This document shows positions 1-8,681 of a DNA stretch of 64,000 bases, piece by piece; the first letter of the stretch is position 1, and every line of letters starts with the position of its first letter. Below the pieces are notes generated by a model, which saw only the letters and a list, made by a program, of their open reading frames with translations, had not been told where the DNA came from and searched no databases. This DNA comes from Isoetes taiwanensis. Lineage: Eukaryota > Streptophyta > Lycopodiopsida > Isoetales > Isoetaceae. The translations under genes and the position numbers were made by a program. The stretch lies in the NCBI GenBank assembly GCA_021234155.1, contig JAJEKV010000018.1, forward strand, positions 18,558,583-18,622,582. The letters are read 5' to 3'.

Positions 1-1232
1 AGTGTATGTGCTGGAGTAAGCTCATGTAGTATTGGTAAGAGACAGTTGAGTGATAGAAAATATGAAGGCACATCTGATATAGACAACAAGAGAAGCACAA
101 AAGCAGATCAAGGTAAGCAAGGCGTACTATACACAGAAGGAGAACAAAGGTGAAGATACATAAATGGAAAAGATTGTATAACTTTAGAGGCCGTCATAGG
201 AGGAAAATGCCAGAATATTTTACCAGTGCATCATGGTTTCAAGAAACTAGCAGTATCTTCTAGAGGGATTGCTTCACTTCAGAGGTGACAAGTCATCCAA
301 ATGATGAATGTGACTGCATTGCCATATCAAAATGCTTTCTGAGAACCATAGAACACAGCACTTGCACATTCTTTGTTTCGTACCTGAAGAATAGTGTGAT
401 CAAATAAGTTGGGCACAGCCCAAAGGTGCAAGCATACACACCCTGTGCACAAGATAGATAGGACCAGCATGTAGGGCCAAGAACTAGCCCCATAGATAAC
501 TCCCAAATAAAGCATCCTTACATATTAGTCCGTCATATACTGCATTCCAAATGTAAATTAGCCACCCATGATAAATATGCCTACTGATTTAGTGCCGATT
601 TGTTTTGCAGTATATGCCACTGCAATATCTTCAAAAGAAAAAGATTTCTAGCAAATTACAATGTTGTTGAAGACAAAGCACATGAACTCATATCTGATCA
701 AAAGTAGCTTCAAAAGTAGCTATCTTAAGCATGGCCATAACCATGCCAGGGATCTTGATCTATTCTCATACTGCATTTGGTTCCCATTTGTCTAGATAAA
801 TATGAAAAGAGGAAGGGACAAGAGGAAGAAAATCAAGAAAAGATAGAGACCTGGAACAAATCACATGGGTCAACAAGAAAATAGTAGAAAAGAAGCAATG
901 GCTGTGAGATATGTGAGTAGGAAGGAACTAGACTAACAGAATGAGACAGAGAGTTGCTCCAACTAGAACATTCAGATGAGATCACAAATTAAGCCCAAAC
1001 AGTCTTTTTATGGAACTAGAGCCCAATGGCATTAGATGGAAACGAAAATACAAGAGCCAAAAGGCAGCAACGAATGGGTCATTTAACAATTTGATCAGAG
1101 CCTAACCGATGGAAATAGAGAAGGAGGGCGCCTCTTCCTCCATAGCCACAAGGAAAAGAGGAAGAATAAGAAGAAGAGCAGTTCAGCTTCAGATCCGGCG
1201 CCGCCCTTCATCATGGAGACGATTTCCTCCAT
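1..1232 (-). CDS. Possible 5' exons of an unidentified membrane-protein gene
   Basis: Three exon-like pieces read on the minus strand. The first (1232 to 1107) starts at an ATG, gives 42 codons with a hydrophobic stretch rich in L and F followed by RKRR (a signal-anchor pattern), and ends at a plausible GTTAGG donor. The second (516 to 384) follows an AG acceptor, encodes a mostly hydrophobic segment containing LYLGVIYGASSWPYMLVL, and ends at a good CAG|GTACGA donor. The third starts after TATATCAG at 73 and runs off the window. The phases of pieces one and two do not join directly, so either an exon lies between them or the model is partly wrong. I do not recognise the family. The rest of the gene would lie to the left of the window. 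Confidence 0.3.
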
Positions 1233-1800
1233 CTCTGCCGCTGCCGCCGTTGCACCAAAACATCAGAAAGAAAAACCCTAACCTAATACGAAAAAACGTT
1301 TTAACCTATTGGCAAAATCGAAAATTACCCTACTACCATAAATATTTCCGTCATTTCCCCCTGGCTCCAGCTAATTTTCCGTCCAAAAAAATTTCACCCG
1401 TTAGATTTCCGTGAAATCTAAAAATAAAAAAGGAAGGGGATCCGACTATTTTAATAATAAGGTGTTTTTTTTTAATATTTTAACGGATGCTTACAATGGT
1501 TCCTCGGAATTTCCCGAACCCTAGTCTGTATAAGTATTTTACTTTAGCGCCATAAATAAGACACTTGGGTTACCTGAAAAGCCATCTGAATCGCCAAGCT
1601 TCCTACAGTTTAAGTAGAACACCGAACAAAGCAAAAATTAGGGGTAAAAATGACCTGGGCTTGCCGGATGAATCTGAGAAAGATTGCCAGGATAGCATTG
1701 CGCCATAGCTACAGCTATTCTTGCAAATAAGGGGCCAGAAGAACTGGGTCTCGAGGAAGCCTCATATGCAGATAAGGAGAGGCATGCCTTCGTGCATCGA

Positions 1801-1894
1801 GCTTCCAAGTCGAATCTGGTTGAACAGGAAAATGCTTTACTTTAGGCGCTTCCAAGTCGAATCTGGTTGAACAGGAAAATGCTTTACTTTAGGC
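1801..1894. repeat. Perfect 47-bp tandem duplication
   Basis: The 47 bases at 1801-1847 are repeated without change at 1848-1894, starting gcttccaagtcgaatctgg. No coding sequence is recognised here. The lack of divergence means the duplication is recent or a local assembly or replication slip. Confidence 0.9.
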
Positions 1895-2252
1895 ACCATA
1901 GCTATGGTGCATCTGTTATCAAAAAAGTAAAAGACCGAAGCATTAACGTTGGAGCCATTTAAGGAGACAGGTGTGCACATTCGAAATTGCCTTGCCTCCG
2001 AGCAGGCCCACAGTTGCCGTTGCATAGCATTTCCCGTTTCAAAATTTTTTTCATCGTTGGAAAGATGTGTCATAGATAGCTTAGTGACTCAAACTGCAAT
2101 TTATCTGTAATAAACAATAGGTTGAAATTACAAAGGCTCTACAGAATGGAAGCCTATTTTACAGAGCCGGTGGATTTGTTCAAGTTTTCAAGCTATTCTT
2201 ATGGTTATTTATGTTGTTCAAGCATCATTAGTGTGATGAATTCTAGCCTACA

Positions 2253-2309
2253 CTAAGAGCCAGTTCACATGCTTGTAAAAGGGTTCACTGTATGTGAACC
2301 GGCTCTTAG
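2253..2309. repeat. Short hairpin, possible MITE remnant
   Basis: Arms of 18 bp (2253-2270, ctaagagccagttcacat, and 2292-2309, its reverse complement with one mismatch) flank a loop of about 21 bp. The left arm is preceded by CA, so the sequence reads CACTAAGAGCC, like a CACTA-type terminus, but there is no clear target-site duplication. It could equally be a stand-alone inverted repeat. Confidence 0.6.
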
Positions 2310-3031
2310 GTCTAAGTATTCTTTTTCATGTATTTAAAAGTTAATCATTAGATTATCAGTGAAATGTTAAATATACACAATAAGTACAGCAACATATATA
2401 AATACATGCCCGAACTGCAGTTGCGCCCCAGTGAAATCAATGCAAGCATAAACCCACCAACAACTACTTCTATAACATGCTATTCATAACTGTAAGTACA
2501 AAATTCTGGATATGTTTAAGATTCGTGATTGGCCAAAAACTCCTCGTGAAGTATGGCTGTAGTTGGTCTAATGGCCAAAGCACCCCTTCCAAGTGCCAGA
2601 AATTCTTCTCAAAGTATGGCCATACTTCTCAAAGTATGGCTATGGCCCTGCAGGAGATCTACTAACGGGAGGTTTGAACCCTGATGAGACCAAGGTAGCA
2701 TCTGCAAATAAACAGGCATTGAAATATTTGATTTGAAAATTTCTTAGTAGTCTTAGCATTTGTTGAAGGTTTGGCCTCTTAAATAGAATTGAATCGAACT
2801 GTATTGGTTTTATCATCCACGAAGACCAAATGGCCTATGGAACCCAAACAAAGGAAAACAGGCTTATTGATGTCCAAGATTAAAAACCCTTGTCTCGAAG
2901 GGCTTTCGAGGGAAACCCCTTAGCAGTAACAGGCTTGCTAACCAACTATACATTCGTAGATGATTGTGTGACGATCGTGTCTCCAACAAGAATCCAAGTG
3001 AAGCTATCTATGTTTGGCATGCTCCTATATT

Positions 3032-3843
3032 TTCGTTTTTTTGAAGGACGTGAGGCTCTTTTTATTGACAAGAACAAAGGCACAATACACAATGCACAGA
3101 CAGGAATAAAACCCTAGTGGATAGGCTGACCCAACTAGGCAAAAACACCGGTCTATGCATAAGAACACCGTAAATACGTCTGCCAAATTATCTCTTTTTT
3201 ATCATCATCTAGAGATGAGCAACGATAAGCTTTAGTGATCTTCTGCTGAGCACAATGGAGAAGCTGCTGATCAGAGATGTGTGCACCTTGGAAAATCCTG
3301 GGCGTACGCCCTCGCCGGATAGACCACAAAATCCAACTAGAAGCAAGATGAAATGCCCGCTTATGCAAGCTAGGCCAAACAGGGGGATAAAGTGCAAGTA
3401 GGATCTCCTGGCTAGTGAGAGACACACTGAAAAGAGTGAACAACCACTCCCAAGCAAGCCGTAGATGATCGCACAAGAAGAAGCAGTGTTCAATAGTTTC
3501 AACACGTTGGCCACAGAGAGGGCAACGATCTGAGACTCTAGGATTCATCTTGTGAACTAAGACATTCACTCGAACACATCTATGGAGAACTTGCCATCGC
3601 AACGCTGACACTTTAGGGTGGAGCAATTTATCCCATGTCCACATCCAAACACTTCTCCACTGTGGTTGAGGAACCTGAAGATGCCAGTTCTGGGATGGGG
3701 GAAGAGGCTCACAATCTAAAAGCAGCATGTACGTGGAAGAAACAAACTTTTCTGGCTTAAGACATGCATCACATATCAAATAGGCGATCGGCTTGGTTGG
3801 TTCTTTACACATTGGATGGCAAAAAATCAGCCACCCCCAGATT
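3032..3843 (-). mobile_element. 5'-truncated LINE insertion with 12-bp target-site duplication
   Basis: The perfect direct repeat tgctcctatatt lies at 3020-3031 and 3844-3855 and brackets 812 bp. On the minus strand the insert runs from a truncated ORF through a short 3' untranslated region with AATAAAAAG to a tail ending CTTCAAAAAAACG. A poly(A)-like tail, 5' truncation and a target-site duplication of this size are the hallmarks of target-primed reverse transcription. The ORF inside is the end of an L1-type ORF2. The open frame and perfect duplication imply a fairly recent insertion. Confidence 0.92.
3153..3812 (-). CDS. LINE ORF2 C-terminal fragment (zf-RVT domain)
   Basis: This 219-residue open frame is the C-terminus of a non-LTR retrotransposon ORF2, the region after the reverse transcriptase. 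The zf-RVT signature is clear: W-x-W-x-x-LLHPKVSALRWQVLHR, then CPLCGQRVETIEHCFFLC, giving a CxxC...HxxxxC zinc-binding arrangement around residues 95-115. No RT catalytic motif is present because the element is truncated at 3843. The first Met is only the first one inside the fragment. It is not expected to be functional by itself. A decayed relative lies at 24,346. Confidence 0.88.
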   Translation of the reverse strand: MCKEPTKPIAYLICDACLKPEKFVSSTYMLLLDCEPLPPSQNWHLQVPQPQWRSVWMWTWDKLLHPKVSALRWQVLHRCVRVNVLVHKMNPRVSDRCPLCGQRVETIEHCFFLCDHLRLAWEWLFTLFSVSLTSQEILLALYPPVWPSLHKRAFHLASSWILWSIRRGRTPRIFQGAHISDQQLLHCAQQKITKAYRCSSLDDDKKEIIWQTYLRCSYA

Positions 3844-3855
3844 TGCTCCTATATT

Positions 3856-4380
3856 GATATCAACATTAGAAAGCATCTATAGATAATTCTAAATATGAAA
3901 TTAGATGGATTGTATCTTGGAACCAAACTTGCTAAAGTGTATGAATGCACTAACATTCAACTTATTATCTGCAGGTGTAAATGGATCAACAAGGAAGGAA
4001 TCCAAGCTAGGGAACATATGCATCAAATGAAAATGTACTCGGATATTATATTTGACATTTTATAATGCATCAAGTATATGCATTAGGTTACACATAATTA
4101 CATTGAAAAACTAGTTGATTCTAATGTCTAAGCAATAAATGATCTTATATTAGTAAGTAGCGACTGTAGTTTTAGAACACTGATGGAAGATCATGATATA
4201 GACCTCAGCTAGTTAATGTAAGAAGTGTGAATGTAAAACCACATATAGTTCTAGAAGACCACTATTATATTGCTTTTCTAAATATGCAAAACAATTTACA
4301 AGAGACCAAAAAATAATAAATTACAACAGATATGTTTTGTGCTTATTTCATGATATTTGAATAAGGTCAAAGTATTTCAA
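3856..4380. other. AT-rich intergenic stretch, nothing recognised
   Basis: No open frame of note, no repeat family shared with the rest of the window and no motif I can support. Confidence 0.6.
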
Positions 4381-4990
4381 AAAATACAAAAAATACAAAA
4401 GACCATATCTATAGTGGTTTGGTGGTTAATTATGATAATTGTTTTTGGGTGCCTTATGAGTAATCACTATAGATAGCCAAGTCCTCTTAGGCGAATATCT
4501 ATGATTAATTACCATGACAATTAACGTGGTATTGAAATTATAAAATAAACCACAACCATTTTATAACACACCGTGATATAAAAAACTAGCATGAATAACC
4601 ACTATGGCATTTAAGTTGGTATAAAAAAGCACGCCATAAAGTACTCCAACTTTGTGATAGTAGAAAATCAACATAAAGAACCATTGCCACATTAAAGTTG
4701 TGTTGAAAAACCATGCTACACAACTCTGTCGATTTAATAAATCATGTGACATTAGAAAACCAACATGAATGACCACTGTTGGTGCTAGAAACTATATAAT
4801 AAAACAATATCGGTTTTAATAAACCATGCTATAATAAAAAAGCAACATAAATAACCACGCACTAGTTATAAAAACCACTATGTTATGTGATTTTTATTAG
4901 GAATAAAAATTTTGACATAAAAAACCACATCTATAGTGGTTTCCTAGTGATTTATTATAGTGGTTAAATTTTTGGGTGTCTTGTGAATTG
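4380..4990. repeat. Degenerate repeat block with AACCAC / GTGGTT words
   Basis: The phrase atctatagtggttt occurs near the left edge (about 4405) and again near the right edge (about 4929). Between them, variants of aaaaaaccac and aacatgaataaccac recur at irregular spacing. The right edge has a small perfect inverted repeat (AAACCAC at 4922-4928, GTGGTTT at 4936-4942). The block could be an old DNA transposon with subterminal repeats, but I could not define termini or a target-site duplication. Confidence 0.5.
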
Positions 4991-5629
4991 CTGCTCGAAT
5001 TCCCTTGTAAACTGAGTCTCTTCTAGGCCTTCGAGATTTTGGGACTGCACGTAAAAAAGGTCCGACGTGTTCTTAAATTTGAAATTAAGGACATATAATC
5101 ATTCAAGGCAAAAAAGCGAGCTAAGGGTACAGCACGGCCCACTTTAGCCCGCCCAAACACCAATTCGAAATTGATTCATTTACAGGGACTAAGTATAGTG
5201 AGTGGCGTAAGTGGAGATTTTTGAGCATAGTTTTACAAATGCGATGGAGACGATAGCAACCGGCCCGGAGATAGATTGTGAACGAAGTTTACGCGATGGC
5301 GCCACGACGGCCAGTAAGCCCCTAACGGCCGATTTACTCTGCCTAGTTCTAAGCGCATGTCTTCTTGAAACTAGTTGATTTGATCGATGTGCATGGGGCT
5401 TAACGAAGCAACGGAGATGAGCTGCGGGACACGGGCACTCTTCAGCGCAGACGCCATGGAGAAGGGATACACGAGAATCGCTTTGATACAAGTATTTGAT
5501 GCGGATGCATTGTTGATGAGGCCAACAAAATAAGTTTTAAGACTCGGAGAGGCTGCGGGATCTGTGATACAATGGCCCAAGAGTTCTTGCGAGAAGAGGT
5601 GAGTTTCAGAGATGCCTGTTTCATGTTTC

Positions 5630-6800
5630 ATTGCCAGATGTGTATAGAACATGGAACTGCTCGAAAGCTCGACCGATTTATTGTTTCCTTGTCGAGCATA
5701 TTTCAGCGTCAAGAGATGAAATATACTCTCTGGGTTGAGAGATGCTCGGCAAGGAAACAATAAATCGGAGTAACTCACGAACAGCTCCCTTGTGTTTAGA
5801 AGCAAAGGGCTCCACCCAGTCCGAGTATCTGTTAATCATGCTAGACCTGTCTAGATCATGGAGCTGTTCGAAAGCTCGCTCGATTTATGGTTTCCTTGTT
5901 GAGCATATTTCAGCGTCGAGATGCTCTCTGGGTTGAGAGATGCTCAGCAAGAAAACAATAAATCAGAGCAACTCGCGAACAGCTCGATGTGTCTATACTT
6001 TTGCTTGAAATGGATTCCCTTCTGTTTAGAAGCAAAGGGTTCTATCGAGTCCGAGTATCTGTTAGGCATGCTAGATGTGTATAGATCATTCTAATCTAGG
6101 GCCTCGAGGATGTCAAGACTCACGGGCCTTCTCGACTTGCGAAGTTGCGAGTCGAGAAAGCCCCTTGCACTCCTTAGTGATGGAGTTCAAATGCATTCCC
6201 CTGTGGTTAGTCGCAGAAGCCTCCACCCAGTCCGAGCCACTTCCCTTTGCAACGAGGAAGATGGTTGAAGGAGAGTGGCTCGGGCGGGCTAGAGGCACAG
6301 GACTAAAACAAAGAGAATGCACTCGACCTTTAAGTTAGTCGAGACTCGCGGGCCTTTCATTTCAGCGCGAGTCAATAAAGCCCCCAATTTCGTTAGGGAT
6401 CACGGTTCAAATGCATTCCCTTAGTGGTGATCCGAGAGGCCTCCACCCAGTCCGAGCCCCTCCCCTTCGCAATATTCGAGGAAGATGGTTCGAAGGAGAG
6501 TGGCTCTGGCTGGGTAGAGGCCATACTGACTCAAAACGAAAGAATGCACTCGAGATTGGCGGGTCAAGGGCGGACGTGGCATGTAAAGGTCCCCGCATTG
6601 CCGTGTGTGTGAGACTAAGCGGGTCTTCGACTCGCAGTCGAGAAAAGCGCCAAGCCTTTTGGGATCGGCCTTAAGGATGCATTTCCTTTGTAGTTGTTTA
6701 GAAGGCCCTCCACCGGTCGAGGCCCTCTCCCCTTCGCCAATATTCGAGGGAAGATGGTTCGAAGAAGAGTGGCTCGATCAATGAGGCACCGCGACTGCAA
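5630..6800. repeat. Diverged satellite of about five units, roughly 180-265 bp each
   Basis: The anchor ccacccagtccgag and its variants recur near 5812, 6043, 6221, 6441 and 6707. From the third unit on, each copy also carries a 'gcattcccttagtggt'-like lead and an 'attcgaggaagatggttcga'-like segment. The first two units each contain a long inverted repeat: an arm such as cgatttattgtttccttg near 5680 pairs with caaggaaacaataaatcg near 5750, and the same pair recurs near 5890 and 5950. No credible gene lies in the block; the short frames across it run through the repeats. Confidence 0.75.
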
Positions 6801-6819
6801 TTCTGAGGAGAATTGGTTG

Positions 6820-7260
6820 GCTAAGGCATTTCGACTTGGCGAAGTCGAGAATGCAACGGAAACGTAGTCGGCTATAGCATTCTCGACTCGAAAGAGAAAA
6901 AGGTGTTGCCTTTTGTCAGATTCGACTCGCGAAATGAGAATGCCTAAGCTAGCCAACATTCTATGAAGTACTCCAGGGACTACTTCCTGGAGTGTTGGCT
7001 GGTTTAGTCATTCTCGACGAGTCGAGAATGCACCAAACGCTACCAGATTTCTGCATTATCGGCGCTTGGTAGAGAAAAACGGTCGGATAGCCGGGGCATT
7101 TTCGATTTGGTGGCCTCGAATCCAACCAACACTCCAAGTAGTCACTCCCTGTTCTCGCCTCGCGAGTCGAGAAATTCTCGACTCGCGAGTCGAAAAGAGG
7201 GAGTGTGCTTCTTGGATTGTTGGCCGGCTGAGACCGCGAGTCGAGAATGTAGGGTGTAAT
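6820..7260. repeat. Cluster of CG-rich palindromes built on gagtcgagaatgc
   Basis: Forward and reverse copies of gagtcgagaatgc recur at least seven times. The strongest is a near-perfect palindrome at 7159-7189 with 15-bp arms (ctcgcgagtcgagaa) and a one-base loop. Another, near 7009-7030, reads cattctcgacgagtcgagaatg. The words also occur inside the satellite to the left, so this may be a further decayed extension of it. Confidence 0.7.
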
Positions 7261-7516
7261 CTGCACCTTTCCTGCAAGGGAGGATGTTCTGTGAGTTAGA
7301 ACAGAAGAACGCAATGCTTTAAGTCACTACAGCTGAAAGATTAAAATAGGAGTTAAAAATGCTCTGTGCAATGAAACATTCATAGTTATTTCTTTTGTTA
7401 TGGAATTTCTGTTATGAAACATTCATAGTTATGTTCTTTTGTTAGTGCTATGCATTTTTTTACATCCTATGACCTGTCTCTGGATGATTCCTAATTCGGT
7501 TGCTTGCTACTTATGC

Positions 7517-7690
7517 CTGTACAAAATCAAAACAAAATAAAAACAAAAACAGAAAACAAAACAAAAACAGAAATAGAAAACAAAAAAAAAAACAAAAACA
7601 AAAATAGAAAACAAAACAAAAGCAGAAAACAAGAACAGAAAACAAAACAAAAGCAGAGAATAGATATAGATTAGAACATGAAACAGTGAA
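7517..7690. repeat. Simple repeat of aaaacaaaaacag type
   Basis: A purine/A-rich array made of aaaacaaaaacagaaa-like words. It produces a long minus-strand phenylalanine-rich frame that is an artefact of composition and is not annotated as a gene. Confidence 0.9.
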
Positions 7691-8238
7691 AAAATGTGAA
7701 AAAGAGCAAAACAATGAAAAAACAGGGAAGATAAAGAAAGAAGGTATCTGGTAGATTTGCTGGATGAAGAGGCAGCTTCCATGTTTGATTTTTTGGTCGC
7801 ACAGGCGCTTGCAAAGCGAGAATAGGAATTTGTCGTGCTGGAAATTGTATCAAGGGATAGTAAGTCCTCTAAACACTACAAAGAAGTAATGGAAATAATG
7901 TAAATACTACAAAGGAACTAAAAACTGTAAGAAATTGAGCTAAAAACTTACAGAAAGGAACCTAACTTTCTTCTTAGGCAATAACGGCCGCTCGAGCACT
8001 CTAACTGCGCGAAAACCTCGGCGCTGGATGCATCGCGATCAGTCGACCAGGCTGTTGTCATAAGATCGCGCCGGAATTGAGCAGGTCAGTCGATCGCCTG
8101 ATGGGAACTCGAGAGTGAAAAGAGGAAGCAGAGAAAACAGGGGAGGAAGAATGGTCGGGGAGGAAGAGGAAGAGAGTGCAGTTATTTCTGGCTGCACCCG
8201 CGAACCTCGTAAAAGTGCCATAATTAATCTCTCTCTCT

Positions 8239-8326
8239 CTCACGTGTGGGCCATGCCTTCCGTGACGTGGCAGTGTGGAATGCTGACGTGGCCACGTCAT
8301 CAGTCGTTGACGAAGCGCCACGTGCC
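8239..8326. promoter_or_regulatory. Cluster of ACGT-core (bZIP/bHLH-type) motifs
   Basis: Within 88 bp there are two G-boxes (CACGTG at 8241-8246 and 8319-8324), a TGACGTGG at 8263-8270 and a perfect 16-bp palindrome TGACGTGGCCACGTCA at 8284-8299. Plant bZIP factors bind ACGT cores, and CCACGTCA/TGACGTGG resembles ABRE and unfolded-protein-response elements. A (CT)n stretch (8230-8240) sits just upstream. The cluster lies about 0.4 kb before the transposon-like gene at 8682 and may be its promoter. Only the motifs are observed; function is inferred. Confidence 0.5.
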
Positions 8327-8339
8327 CAGGACAAAATAT

Positions 8340-8655
8340 TGAAATGGTATAAATGGTTAATGTGATGGTTATATAATGGTATAAATGGTTAATGTGATGG
8401 TTATGTTAATTGAAACATGGTTATATGTTTATATATTTTATATTCAATATGGTTATATGGTTTTATATGGTTTTAATGGTTATACATGGTTTATATTTAA
8501 TATGGTTAGGTGGTTTTATATGATTTATATGGTTATATGGTTTTAATGGTTATATATGGTTATATGGTTTATATTTAATATGGTTGTATGGTTTTAAATG
8601 GTTTATATAGTTTTATATGGTTTATATTTAATATGGCTATATGGTTTTAATGTGT
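8340..8655. repeat. AT-rich minisatellite of atggttatatggtttt type
   Basis: Degenerate tandem words such as tggttatatggttttaatgg and tttatatttaatatgg fill the interval. A pyrimidine tract and CAG (tgtgctctttcattcag, ending at 8669) follow, resembling a splice acceptor, so the array could lie in an intron upstream of the coding region at 8682. Confidence 0.8.
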
Positions 8656-8681
8656 GCTCTTTCATTCAGGGAGCATGTGAA

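Noticed and set aside
7507-7782. Minus-strand Phe-rich 91-codon open frame
   Set aside because: It is the translation of an aaaacaaaaacag simple repeat.
8115-8342. 75-codon plus-strand open frame upstream of the DUF7869 gene
   Set aside because: It runs through the CT repeat and ACGT motifs and shows no domain; likely promoter or UTR sequence.
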